Below are positions 47,012 through 57,500 of a stretch of 64,000 bases of DNA, in pieces (position 1 is the stretch's first letter; each line of letters starts with the position of its first letter). The stretch lies in NCBI GenBank assembly GCA_940337035.1, contig CALNHX010003634.1:62001-126000 (forward strand), written 5' to 3'. The translations under genes were made by a program, and so were the position numbers. This stretch comes from Agriotes lineatus (Eukaryota > Arthropoda > Insecta > Coleoptera > Elateridae). The notes under the pieces were generated by a model, which was given only the letters and a program-made list of their open reading frames with translations, was not told the origin of the DNA and did no database searches.

Positions 47012-47037
47012 ATAATAATAATAATAATAATAATAAT
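47008..47037. repeat. (AAT)n tail of the LINE
   Basis: About nine AAT repeats at the 3' end of the minus-strand LINE, consistent with a simple-repeat tail instead of poly(A). Confidence 0.75.
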
Positions 47038-50000
47038 TGTATTTATTAACCACCCCTAGAAAACAAATTAGAAATTCGTACAGATACTTGATTATTTGGC
47101 GATGGTTAAAAGGTCCACATTTAGCATGTTCGTACAAACACACGAACAGCTGATCTACCATGAGGACCTGGCTTAAAAACTAAAAAACTAAATATATATA
47201 GCCATGTCGATGCTGACGCTCAACAAAAACTCACTTAGAAAAATTGCAATACCTATAGCTCAATCAGAGTTTGATTGAATACTAAATAAGTAAGTTAGGA
47301 TGTTCTTTTTAAATTTAGTGTATGAAAATGATTTATATTGTATAGGCAACGAATTGAATAATTTGTATATGTTGTAGGAAAATGAACGCTTAAAAATTTC
47401 GTACCTGTGAAGGGGAGGTGTAAGTAGGCCACGAGATCGTATGTTAAGATTATGAACATCCGTGCGAAAAGTCAAACGATCATATAGATATGGTGGTATT
47501 TTGTTGTTTATGATTTTGTAATAAAAACATAAGGAATGAGCTAAACGTCTATTAGACATATTTAACCACTTAGCTCTGATAAGTGTATGAGAAATATTCT
47601 GTCTACGTTTGATACCATAAATGAATCTTAGGCAAGCATTTTGTACTTTCTGAATTCTTCGAATATCTACACTGTCTAAGCAACTACCATAAACAACATC
47701 ACCAAAATTAAAGGTCGATAATACAAGAGATTCACATAGCATAAGTTTAAGTTTTCTATTAAGTAGATTTTTACTATTATAAAGGATTTTCAGTTTACAA
47801 TAAGCACTTTGAATTAGTTTTGTGACATGTTCTTTATATCTTAAATTATTATCGATTATGAGACCTAAATTTCTAGCAGAATTAACAAATGGTACGTGTT
47901 TGTTGTCTATGTAAATTTGAATTGAATTCTGAACTTCAGTTCTAGGTTTTTGTTTCCCAAAAAGTAAGCAGGTTGATTTAGTTGCATTAATTTTTAAACA
48001 ATGTTTTGTTGATATTGCTACTAAAGTAGCTAGATCTCTGTTAAGTTGAGAAATTGCACTGTTTACTTCAGCAGGAGAAAATGAGATATACAGCTGTGTA
48101 TCGTCTGCGTAAAGGTGATATTGTGAAGAGACATTTTTAAAAGAAGGAAAGAAATTACTGGTGTATACTGAAAAGAGCAGAGGACCTAATATTGAACCTT
48201 GTGGAACGCCGGATTTAATTTCAAGAGTAGAGGATACTTGATTGTTAAGAATTACTTGTTGAAAACGATTAGTTAGATATGAACGGAAAAATGCAACAGT
48301 GGTAGAGTCCAAACCAATGTAGTGTAAAACAGCTAGTAAAAGTTCATGATTTAAGTGATCAAATGCTTTGCTAAAGTCAATTAGCGCAAGTGCTGTGAGC
48401 TTGTTATTATCAATGGCTTTAAAAATGTCGTCAGTGACATTCAGCAAAGCAGTGGTACAACTATAATCTTTTCTAAAACCCGATTGAAACTTAGGAAGAA
48501 TATTATATTTTGTTAAGTGGCTACGCAATTGTGAATCAATAATTTTTTCTAAAATTTTAGACAAAGTGGGAAGAATACTTATAGGGCGTACATCTTTATA
48601 TTCTTTGGGCACCTGTGTCTTAGGGATAGGTATAATAAGCGCTACTTTCCAGATATTCGGGAAAGAGGCAGTAGTAATGCAAGAATTTATTATGTGTGTG
48701 ATGTAAGGTAGCAAATGAGGCAAGCAGTAATTCAACATAGTAATATTGATCATATCAGCACCTTGAGACTTAGATTTAATTGATTTTAAAATTCGGTCTA
48801 CTTCCTTCTCAGCAACTGTAGACAACTTAAAAGCCTCATTTATATTGTCCCTTAGATTATCAACATAGAAACGCAGTAATGCTGGATCTGGAGGATTTTG
48901 ACTCTCTGCAGATTTAATGAAAAAGTTGTTCATTTGATCAGGATTTTGTAAGTTAGGAGGGAGATTGGTAGGGTCATTTTTCTTTTTATTATATATATTT
49001 AAATTTACCATTTTTTTCCAAATATCTTTTACATTATCATTAGTGTAAGAATACTCCAGATATGCACTTTTCTCTCTGCGAATAGAAGAAGTGACCAAAT
49101 TTCTTAGTGATTTATAATATTCCCACTTGGGTACAGTTTTATATTTTTTGTACTCCTTGAGGGCTTTATTTCTTAATTTAATCATAAGCTTGCTGTTGTC
49201 AGTAATCCAGGGTTGCTTAGGTTTTGAAAATTTTACGGTCACAATAGGAGCATGAAAATTAAATAAATTTAATAAATTATTGTTCAAAAAAGAAATTTTG
49301 TGATCAATATTGTCAATATCAAATATTTCAAACCATGGTATGGCCTGCAAGTCACCTAAAAAAGCTTCATAGTTAAAATGTTTGAAATTTCGACAGATGT
49401 GCTCAATCCGTGAAGCCTTCCTACCCTTCTCCCCAGCCACGCTTAGGAAAGTTAAAAAGTGATCAGAGATAGAAAGAGAATTTAAAATTCCTGATTTTTT
49501 GACGTCAACATCGTCACTGACGAGAATTAAATCTATCAATGAAAAAGTCGTGGAGCTGACACGTGTTGGTTCGACAATGAGTTGGGTTAGGCCAAAACTC
49601 TGAAGCACTTGGTCGAACAGTACGCTGTTACTGTTAATTTGAAGTATATCTATGTTAAAATCTCCCATGCATATAATGGAGTCAAATTGAGCAATGATAT
49701 TTGATAAAACGTCTTCAAATTCATCTAAAAACAATTTGCAGTCGGTGTTAGGTGGCCTATATATTACTCCTATATTGATTACTTTTTTATTAAGTTTTAG
49801 TTGAACCCAGAGTTGCTCAAATGTATCTGTGTGATTAAAATTAAGCCGAACAGAATCAATAGTATTTTTGATATACAGACACACTCCGCCTCCCCGACAA
49901 CGGGTTCTGTCGGCTCTGATAATGTTATAACCTTGAATTGAAATATCATTGTCAGAAACAAAACGTGTGAGCCAAGTTTCACTTACAGCTAATACATCAA

Positions 50001-50250
50001 AATTAGAATACAAAACGTAATTTCTAAAATCAATAATATGACCAATTAACGAACGCGCATTAATGTGTGCAACGTTAAAAGAATGTGTCTCCATAAACTA
50101 TAATTAAAGCAAGATAATGTAGCAGGACAAGTAAATTAAAACTCGTTTGTTAGTTTATCTTTGACAAATCAGAAGAGGAACTTACTTGGAAAACTTTTGC
50201 ACCGTCGGCCTTTCTCACAAGTATTTTGAAGTCGCGAACCCATATATATT
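47010..50250 (-). mobile_element. Non-LTR retrotransposon (CR1/Jockey-like LINE) inserted in MULE left TIR
   Basis: Comparison with the uninterrupted right TIR puts the insertion just after CACTAATAAATA (about 47010) and before TATATATTTT (about 50250). On the minus strand it has about 150 bp of 5' leader, the ORF at 50094-47260, about 220 bp of 3' UTR and an (ATT)n tail (47008-47037 as AAT on the plus strand). There is no ORF1, so it is either 5'-truncated or of a single-ORF type. Confidence 0.88.
47260..50094 (-). CDS. Endonuclease-reverse transcriptase of LINE (944 aa, intact)
   Basis: Full-length ORF2-type protein. Residues 1-220 are an APE-type endonuclease: HINARSLIGH (Asn), AVSETWL (Glu), GGGVCLYI, VIYRPPN, MGDFNIDIL (Asp, Asn) and SISDHFLTF (Asp-His). 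Residues about 420-720 are the RT: WKVALIIPIPKT, YKDVRPISILPTLSKILEKI, QSGFRKDYSC, ALIDFSKAFDHLNH (first Asp), GVPQGSILGPLLFSVY and YHLYADDTQLY (catalytic Asp pair), then a thumb region. The C-terminus has the usual LINE helical domain with RIQKVQNACLRFI. No stops, frameshifts or missing catalytic residues, so recent insertion. Target-primed reverse transcription is the expected activity. CR1 or Jockey group; the clade needs a tree. Confidence 0.93.
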   Translation of the reverse strand: METHSFNVAHINARSLIGHIIDFRNYVLYSNFDVLAVSETWLTRFVSDNDISIQGYNIIRADRTRCRGGGVCLYIKNTIDSVRLNFNHTDTFEQLWVQLKLNKKVINIGVIYRPPNTDCKLFLDEFEDVLSNIIAQFDSIICMGDFNIDILQINSNSVLFDQVLQSFGLTQLIVEPTRVSSTTFSLIDLILVSDDVDVKKSGILNSLSISDHFLTFLSVAGEKGRKASRIEHICRNFKHFNYEAFLGDLQAIPWFEIFDIDNIDHKISFLNNNLLNLFNFHAPIVTVKFSKPKQPWITDNSKLMIKLRNKALKEYKKYKTVPKWEYYKSLRNLVTSSIRREKSAYLEYSYTNDNVKDIWKKMVNLNIYNKKKNDPTNLPPNLQNPDQMNNFFIKSAESQNPPDPALLRFYVDNLRDNINEAFKLSTVAEKEVDRILKSIKSKSQGADMINITMLNYCLPHLLPYITHIINSCITTASFPNIWKVALIIPIPKTQVPKEYKDVRPISILPTLSKILEKIIDSQLRSHLTKYNILPKFQSGFRKDYSCTTALLNVTDDIFKAIDNNKLTALALIDFSKAFDHLNHELLLAVLHYIGLDSTTVAFFRSYLTNRFQQVILNNQVSSTLEIKSGVPQGSILGPLLFSVYTSNFFPSFKNVSSQYHLYADDTQLYISFSPAEVNSAISQLNRDLATLVAISTKHCLKINATKSTCLLFGKQKPRTEVQNSIQIYIDNKHVPFVNSARNLGLIIDNNLRYKEHVTKLIQSAYCKLKILYNSKNLLNRKLKLMLCESLVLSTFNFGDVVYGSCLDSVDIRRIQKVQNACLRFIYGIKRRQNISHTLIRAKWLNMSNRRLAHSLCFYYKIINNKIPPYLYDRLTFRTDVHNLNIRSRGLLTPPLHRYEIFKRSFSYNIYKLFNSLPIQYKSFSYTKFKKNILTYLFSIQSNSD

Positions 50251-50927
50251 TATATATTTTTCAAATTTTAATGGATGGATCATGTCGGCAAAGGTTTACA
50301 TGTCTTTAGCGTTAATATAAAATAAACATTTACCGAATTTAAAATATTGTCTATAAAACTGATTATTGTAATAATGGTTCCTCTGCACAAGCAATTATGT
50401 ATGTACTGTATTATATTTATATGGTGAGTGGAAAAAAATTAAGTCGTCGCGAGAAAATGTCACCGGAAAAAGATACTCCGAAGGAAATATTAATTTTGCT
50501 GTTCATTTTGATCAACAAGCAAATTTGAAAATGGTAGACAGTAGTTAGGTAAACCCTAAATAATCAGGAAATCTGACACAATTAGACTATATTAATCCAC
50601 AAGGCACTGACTTGTGTTATTTTATCACACACAAAAAAAAGGCAAGAAAAATGTTTATTACTCGTACGAACCTAAACTAGTTTTATTATTGTTATTTTTT
50701 ATCACCTTTTACTACAATTAGCCCCTTTCAATCAGACAACGAGCTGTACGGGAATACCCACCCGCATGTAAAAGAAATCAAAGTATGGTTATTGATTTTA
50801 AACATTTATTACAAAAACAACAAATTATGCCATTATAATTCGTACAAATTCTTGTATATTCGTTTTACACAGTGGACAGACCGTGTAATCGACGATATAT
50901 CCCAGTTCTTCGTCTGGCCTCTAGTCT

Positions 50928-51919
50928 GCCTACATCCGAAATTGTTAAACAAAGACTATTTTTTCTGATACAGCATTTCTTTTACAGAAAAACTCTTTAC
51001 CGTTGCTTAGAATACCTATTAGTAATAAACATGTTACGGATGGTAGTATAATTCAATTCACAAACAGCTGAAAGTTCGCATTCGGTTTGTTTAAAAATCG
51101 TGATTTGGAGCTTGCTATTGACCTGTGAAATGTTACCTGCACCTTACTGCCCGCTACCTAATGGTTCACCTAATTTACTTTTAATGTAATACATTGTACT
51201 ACATTGTAGTTTATGAAATTAGAACATAAAACAATTAAAAGCAATAATTAGAATTGTTCCAAATTGACTAACTCAGGTTTAAATGCTTATAAAGCTATAT
51301 GAAATAAATATATAACGTAACAATATAATATAAAAAAAGACCTACAAAACAGTTTTGTCAAAACTACAACAATTACGTTTTTTAGCATTAGTTTTATTTT
51401 TATTATGGGTGTATGGCGTACAAACGTTTTGAAAAAGGAGTGGCGTGAATAAATAAATAAGTCGAGCATAAGAATTTGAAGAGAAACAATTTTGTTAAAT
51501 ACGAAGGAAATAGACAGTTAATTGTTTTGGTATTTGTATAATTTAATTTAGAATAAATAAATAAGTCGAGCATAAGAATTTGAAGAGAAACAATTTTGTT
51601 AAATACGAAGGAAATAGACAGTTAATTGTTTTGGTATTTGTATAATTTAATTTAGTGTGTTTTATCTTGTATTTGTGTTAATTTTCATATTTAAAAAAAG
51701 TTTGCATGTGCAAGCGGACTAAATGCCATTACAATCAGTGGCGTATATTGATACTAATTTTATTAGAGACAGGAATGCAAACAAAAAGGGCGCAAGTTCA
51801 TTTAAAAAAATACGCCGCCCGTTTGCTGTTTTCCAAGAAAAATAATTTAAACAATTTCTCTCCAACCAATCCTGTAACCCTTTAGTCTTTGTTTAACAAT
51901 TTCGGATGTAGGCAGACCG
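50928..51919. repeat. Inverted 34-bp repeats inside the MULE
   Basis: GTCTGCCTACATCCGAAATT... (50928-50961) is perfectly inverted at 51886-51919. A 62-bp block (51111-51173, TATTGACCTGTG...CTACCTAATGG) is also repeated directly at 51968-52032. The segment may be a nested insertion or a rearrangement of MULE sequence. No gene is recognised within. Confidence 0.65.
51447..51654. repeat. 104-bp perfect tandem duplication
   Basis: Two head-to-tail copies (51447-51550, 51551-51654), identical as far as I can read, starting GAATAAATAAATAAGTCGAG. Confidence 0.9.
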
Positions 51920-52064
51920 TTGGAATGTTAAAATTTGAAATTTCTGGAAATTTCCAAGTTTAACAGGGATTATGAGGTTGCTATTGACCTGTGGAATGTC
52001 ACCTGCACCTTACTGCCCGCTACCTAATGGTAAATGGAAAATTGCGTGGGGGGTAGGTGTCGGG

Positions 52065-52071
52065 TATATAA
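52065..52071 (+). promoter_or_regulatory. Candidate TATA box of the MULE transposase gene
   Basis: TATATAA about 98 nt upstream of the preferred start codon; an arthropod-type initiator TCAGT follows at 52081-52085 but is closer than the usual 25-30 nt. Confidence 0.4.
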
Positions 52072-52162
52072 TTAGAGGGTTCAGTGATTTGGTACAACAC
52101 TTCTGGTAGCAATTTTATTGTGGATAGTTATTGTGTACAGTGTTATAAAAGTTAAATCTAAA

Positions 52163-52476
52163 ATGGAAGTGCAAAAGATTCCCGGCAGCAGAAGCCGCTC
52201 TACCTATTACACCTGTGTCGCTAGTCAAGGCTACTTTTTTCGTCGTAAAGCGTACGGAAAAAATGGAATCATCTACTTAGTTTGCGTGGAAAATAACTGC
52301 ATGGCTAAAGCTAAATGCAACGAGGAAATTTTTGTAACGGTTGCCGGCGATGATGAACACAGCCATCTCCCAGACGTAGTAAAAAAGGATGCCTTATTGC
52401 TTAAGCATTCGATGGTGCTGCAAGCCGTTGCTACGAGCGAACAAATCAAATCGATTTTTATTGAAAAGGGAGCTGC
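52163..52476 (+). pseudogene. MULE transposase gene, exon 1: FLYWCH zinc finger
   Basis: The start MEVQKIPGSRSR is chosen for its context (TAAAATGG); an in-frame ATG at 52118 lies upstream. The exon encodes a FLYWCH-type domain (YTCVASQGYFFRRKAYGKNG, IIYLVCVENNCMAKAKC, then DDEHSHLP) with the Cys/Cys/His/x/His ligands in place. FLYWCH plus MULE is a known architecture of insect Mutator-like (Phantom-type) transposases. It ends at donor GTAAGT with the Ala codon split. The frame is open in this exon; later exons are broken. Confidence 0.85.
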
Positions 52477-52538
52477 GTAAGTATTATTACATTCTTAGAA
52501 ATTATGATGCTAATATGTTACGTTTTTTATAATTTTAG

Positions 52539-52800
52539 TGCGGAAACTGAAGCTTCTTCAAAACTTGCTTCCCCGAAATTATCGCAAACTATGAGGCAAC
52601 CAGGAATTCCAACTTCGTTGGAAGAGTTGGGAAACGTAGCTCGAATTAATTCAAGATTTGGAACACTCTGTAACAAGCCTTTCTGCCTTGGATCTATAGG
52701 TACCGAAAACAATAAGTCTGTGTTGTTTCTGGCAGAAGATTTGGTACAGCTGTTGTAAAGCAGTCAACTTCTTACCATACTGGTCGTAAAACATGATTAT
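52539..52800 (+). pseudogene. MULE transposase gene, exon 2
   Basis: After TTTTAG the frame runs AETEASSKLASPKLSQ, PTSLEELGNVARIN, FCLGSIGTENNKSVLFLAEDLVQLL, then hits TAA at 52756-52758, upstream of where the first catalytic Asp (DGTF in the family) is expected. Sequence continues to donor GTAAGT at 52801. The following intron holds the MITE and the palindrome. Confidence 0.75.
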
Positions 52801-52827
52801 GTAAGTATACCATTGTACTAATACATT

Positions 52828-53089
52828 CAGTGGCGTAACCCCTTCGCAGGATGTCTGATTGGGCCCCTTGTAACTATAATAATTATAAAGCAAAACTGGG
52901 AGCATTTTTTGTTTGTTTTTGAAATTTTTTGTTAGTTTTTCACAAGGTCGGGCCTCCTAATAATGTGAAATACGGTCCTGGGGAGCAGCCCCAACGAACA
53001 TGTTTGTTCGTTTCAGATCTTTTTTACGGGGTCGTCGGGCCCCTCGGAGCCGCGAACCCCGGGCTTGCAGGGACGTAGCTACGCCACTG
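52828..53089. mobile_element. hAT-type MITE, CAGTGGCGTA ends
   Basis: 262 bp with TIR CAGTGGCGTA / TACGCCACTG. Flanks are AATACATT (52820-52827) and AATACTTT (53090-53097), an 8-bp duplication with one mismatch, as expected for hAT. The interior is unusually GC-rich near the right end. It lies in the second intron of the MULE gene. Confidence 0.82.
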
Positions 53090-53154
53090 AATACTTTATC
53101 GTTTTGTAAACATGAAGTAAATCTCACACATACGACAACAATATTAAATATACT

Positions 53155-54658
53155 TATACAGTGTGTCCAAGATAAGGAGGGCCAGTATGGGGATCTCAGT
53201 AATGGTAAGAGATACAAATTTGGTTAAATGGGAAGAAAGTTGCGCAATTAAAAGACTAACAAAATGACGTCTAGAAATCCTTGATATGATTTTTCGTTTT
53301 TGAGATATCTCAAAAAAACCGAATTTTTGGATTTTATTTTTTATTTTTTTCTGGCGTTAATATTAAAGTTAGAGCGAAACTGATTAAACTTCTTTATAGC
53401 AACTTTTAGTGGACTTATTGATTACGTTATCAATTTTTTTCTCCGATGTTTCGTCTTCGAGAAACCATCATCGACTTCATTTTTTTAAATACGGTCCTGG
53501 TTTTTTGATGCCAAATTTGCAAAGCACTTGTTACTCTAAATTCAACAATGTACCACATATTATGGTTTAATTACGTTTCGAGCTTTTTTCTGATCATTAT
53601 CAGAAAATTTTTTAGATACGGACCTGCATTTCTCATAATTTTGTAAAAATAAGTTCATACAGTAAGTTAGGCCTTTTTACATACCGTTAAAATATTAAAA
53701 TGCACATCATAATGTCATAATTCTGATACATTAATTTAATAAGCAACCAATAACTATTAACAATAAACAACAACTAAATGAACAAAAGAAAACGAGCCTT
53801 GAAACAATGTAATAGGTATTTAACGTTTTGAAATAGAAGAAGACCTTAGAAGATTAGTTCTTGAAGCCTTTCAAAGTATAACGCCAGTATTGCCGAATAA
53901 TGTTTTAGATTCTACAGTTAGATGTTATTTATGCATAGAGAATGATGGCAACCTTTTTGAATACCTTCTGTAAATTTAATACCTATTAAATGGTTTCGAT
54001 GTTTGTTTTGTTATTCTTTCTGTCTATCTTTTGTTCATTTCTTTTTGGTTTATTGTTAATAGTTATTGGTTGGTTATTAAATTAATGTATCAGAATTATG
54101 ACATTATGATGTGCATTTTAATATTTTAACGGCATGTAAAAAGGCCTAACTTACTGTATGAACTTATTTTTACAAAATTATGAGAAATGCAGGTCCGTAT
54201 CTAAAAAATTTTCTAATGATGATCAGAAAAAAGCTCGAAACGTAATTAAACCATAATATGTGGTACATTGTTGAATTTAGAGTAACAAGGGCTTTGCAAA
54301 TTTAGCATCAAAAAACCAGAACCGTATTTAAAAAAATGAAGTTGATGATGGTTTCTCGAAGACGAAACATCAGAGAAAAAAATTGATAACGTAATCAATA
54401 AGTCCACTAAAAGTTGCTACAAAGAAGTTTAATCAGTGTCGCTCTAACTTTAATATTAACGCCAGAAAAAAATTTAAAAAATCCAAAAATTCGGTTTTTT
54501 TGAGATATCTCAAAAACGAAAAATCATATCAAGGATTTCTAGACGTCATTTTTTTAGTCCTTTAATTGCGCAACTTTCTTCCCATTTAACCAAATTTGTA
54601 TCTCTTACCATTACCGAGATCCCCATACTGGCCCTCCTTATCTTGGACACACTGTATA
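53155..54658. mobile_element. 1.5-kb palindromic element with decayed hammerhead-like motifs
   Basis: Arms of about 650 bp (53155-53810 and about 54005-54658) are inverted copies of about 95 percent identity, starting TATACAGTGTGTCCAAGATA. Loop about 190 bp. Each arm holds GAAAC preceded by a degraded CUGANGA (left arm CTGATAA, right arm CTAATGA, each one mutation from consensus, at different positions) plus a second GATGA...GACGAAAC motif. No ORF of note. I infer a non-autonomous Penelope-type inverted unit. Confidence 0.7.
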
Positions 54659-54679
54659 CTATATTTCAATTTTTCCTAG

Positions 54680-54879
54680 GTGTTTCCTTGTGCATTTTTT
54701 TTTTGATGACCAATCGAAAAGTGCCTGCATATGACGCAATCTTTTCCGAACTAAAAAAAATTGTTCCGTCATTTGAACCGAGCCTTATCATGAGGGATTG
54801 CGAAGCGGCATTGATCTCGTCCCTAAATCGAGAGTTTCCTAGAGCCATCAAGACGGGATGCAATTCCGATTGCTATTAA
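54680..54879 (+). pseudogene. MULE transposase gene, exon 3
   Basis: Begins after TTTTTCCTAG. It encodes GVSLCIFFLMTNRKVPAYDAIF, KKIVPSFEPSLIMRDCEAALI (the RD of IMRDCEAA contains the second catalytic Asp) and NREFPRAIKTGCN, then a stop where a family member would read on through the H-Y motif. A further possible exon begins near 54941 (LSREAMDAKSGHERFCKIVAHEELLGF). The last catalytic Glu region is not found. The gene is dead but its order confirms the MULE assignment. Confidence 0.82.
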
Positions 54880-55447
54880 GGTATGGTACAGTGTTAAACT
54901 TGATTGCATCTTTCATATGACGGGTTGTACTGTTTTATAGCTATCACGAGAGGCAATGGATGCGAAGAGTGGGCATGAACGTTTTTGTAAAATTGTAGCC
55001 CATGAGGAATTGTTAGGGTTTTAACTTTTGGAAACTGTTTTTACTTCGTCACTTTAACAGGTTGGATTACCGATATAACAATGAAGTAGAATTTTATTTT
55101 TAATTTCTTTCGAAATTAAAATTGATGTCAACTTGTGACGGTCGAAATAGGTAATAATAATAATATCATTCATACTACGAAGTTTCAGAGCGAATCAAAA
55201 ATTTAAAAATTGGCGCGGAATGCATCAAAAATAAAAAAATGGTAGTTATGATAAATTCTGTTTTAAGTTCGTGAAATTGACAAACTTTTAAATACATTTG
55301 TACCTGTTTTATTTAGGTAGTACAAAGGTACTTTTAAAAAAAGGAACTAGGTACAGGTATAGGTAATTTCGTTACAAAGTACCTTATAAGGTACTTAGGT
55401 ACAGAAAAAGTACCTAGGTACTTTTACCTAGGTACATCCCAACACTG

Positions 55448-56898
55448 AGCAAAATTAATATTTCCTTCGGAGTATCTTTTTCCGGTGACATTTTCTCGCG
55501 ACGACTTAATTTTTTCCACTCACCATATAAATATTGTAACGAATGCGAGAACGACTTCCAGATCGATCTAGAAGCAGGTGTGCGCGATGAGTCACTTCGA
55601 ACAGATGCCCCGAGAACGGGCCCGAGGTCAAATGCGTCATGCTTCCGTCTGGAGTTTCTAGTGAATATCGACACTATCTGGAGGCTTCTGGAAGAATTTA
55701 CGGGCGCGATATATAAGCGGGCGGAGTTCACCCACAGGCAGTTCTGAAATAATTCTGCGGCAGTTCGATCTCACGTCGAGGCTTGTTAGAAGCCCCCATA
55801 TAAGTAAAGACGCGTGTACATATAACTAATAGAAATAAATAAATATATAATCGTTAGTGTTTAAGAGTGATATAAATAAATCCGTATGTAATAGAAATAC
55901 GTGTACCGATAGTCGTTAGTGCTTGTATTAATTTGTAATCTGCTTGATAATTCTCGTGTGTTTGTAAATAATAATAATTAATCCAATAGTTGTAAATAAA
56001 TATTTGAACCCATGTTTGTCGTATAATTTTAAATAGCCCGAACGTTAAGAACGTAACAATATAATACAGTACATACATAATTGCTTTTGCAGAGGAACCA
56101 TTAACACAATAATCAGTTTTCTAGACAATATTTTAAATTCGGTATATCTCATTTTAATTTAAATACGTATAATAGCAATGTTTCCAGTAAATGTTTATTT
56201 TATATTAACACTAAAGACATAAACCTTTGCCGACATGATCAATCCAAAATATATAGTATTTATTAGTGAACGAGTGGGTCAAAAATGTCAAAACTTAGTT
56301 TTTGCCGGTGTGATCAATGTTTGGCCGTTATAAAAAAACATTATATAGCACTCCTTACACAAAGTATTATAAACAAGAAATGGCGTTAAATAAGCAAAAC
56401 TACTTTCTTTTTGCCGATGTGATCAAGCTAGTTGGCGATGCAATAAAGCGTCGTTAGTTATTACGTTCGGTTCGTTCCGGAAATTCTTAAGTTTGCCGTT
56501 GTGAACAAAAATGAAATTGGCCGTTGTGAACAAGAAGTTTGCCGATATGAACAAGGCACAATTTTGCCGATATGAACAGCATTTATTACGTTCGGCTCGT
56601 TCCGGAAATTCTTAAGTTTGCCGTTGTGAACAAAAATGAATTTGGCCGTTGTGAACAAGAAGTTTGCCGATATGAACATGGTAGATTTTTTGCCAATATG
56701 AACAACATTTGCTTTTGGCCGATATGATCATTGGCCGAAGTGAACAAGACCCATTTTCGCGTCTTTTGCCGTTGTGAACAAAAATGAAATTGGCCGTTGT
56801 GAACACAGAGTTTGCCGATATGAACAAGGCAAATTTTTGCCGATATGAACAACATTTGCTTTTGGCCGATATGATCATTGGCCGATGTGAACGGTCCC
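55448..56898. repeat. MULE right TIR, with solo LTR insertion
   Basis: Inverted copy of the left TIR. It contains the same CGGC motif array (56230-56892), and the inner part (55448-55534 plus 56063-56230) matches 50250-50500. The open frames in both arrays are artefacts of the repeats. Confidence 0.88.
55535..56058 (-). mobile_element. Solo LTR (524 bp), probably Gypsy-type
   Basis: Starts TGTAACGAAT and ends CGTAACA, flanked by ATAT on both sides (55531-55534 and 56059-56062). The left TIR of the MULE has the empty site with a single ATAT, which proves an insertion with 4-bp duplication. On the plus strand a TATATAAG box (55710-55717) is followed by a CAGTTC initiator-like motif and, about 90 bp later, AATAAATAAATA, giving a U3-R-U5 layout; the plus strand is therefore the more likely sense strand. 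No internal retroelement sequence remains, so it formed by LTR-LTR recombination. Confidence 0.85.
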
Positions 56899-56907
56899 CT
56901 TATATAT

Positions 56908-57340
56908 ACCTTCTGTACTCATACCAATAAGGGAAACGTCAATTCCAATGACAGCGTTTGGTATTAAAAGTAATGTCTTTGAAGACAGCTGCAAGAAATG
57001 TATTTGCGAGAAATCAGTATTTATCCCTTGTCATCAGTTATTGTAGTCAATTTTCATTTGTTTCTTTTTATATCAACTATTCTGATTGCAACATATCACG
57101 TAAATTATGTCACGTGCAAAACATATTTTTAGTTCTGTTTAGGGTTTTTTCATTGGTTTTTTATTTGAACATTCTGTTCTATCTGAATTTAAATTTTGAA
57201 ACAAAAGCTGCGTGTCACGTCGTGAGCGGCGTGTCACGCCGTGAACGTGAGCGTGTACGTGCGTAAACGTGAGTGTTTAAAGCAAGCGTGAAGCGTGAGT
57301 GACGTGAGCGAAAACTCACTCACGCGCCCATCTCTAATTC
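56908..57340. other. no gene recognised; CG-rich segment at 57210-57320
   Basis: The stretch 57210-57320 has many CGTGAGCG/CACGTGA repeats, far richer in CpG than its surroundings. It may be the end of a dispersed repeat; no ends could be defined. Confidence 0.35.
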
Positions 57341-57342
57341 CC

Positions 57343-57448
57343 ATTATGCGATTTTCTTCAAAAGCTTGCTCGCTTCTAGATAGTATAGAAAACTTATATA
57401 TGTATGAAGTTTCAACGTCATGGCTCTTTTCATTTATGAGATATTTTG

Positions 57449-57500
<52 letters not shown>

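Larger units (their letters stand above)
46372..56898 (+). mobile_element. Mutator-like (MULE) DNA transposon, 10.5 kb, with 9-bp target duplication
   Basis: The unit is bounded by identical 9-bp copies of CTTATATAT (46363-46371 and 56899-56907), the duplication size expected for Mutator-like elements. The ends start GGGTCTAGTTCACATCGGCC and, on the other strand, GGGACCGTTCACATCGGCC. Terminal inverted repeats are about 0.9 kb after removing insertions (left 46372-50500 minus a LINE; right 55448-56898 minus a solo LTR). The core holds a FLYWCH-domain exon and a MULE transposase exon. The original element would be about 5 kb. Confidence 0.9.

Noticed and set aside
55414..55731. 105-aa minus-strand ORF
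   Set aside because: It crosses the MULE TIR / solo LTR junction, so it cannot be one gene.
57210..57320. CpG-rich island or promoter
   Set aside because: The richness comes from short CGTGAG repeats with no adjacent gene; probably part of a dispersed repeat.
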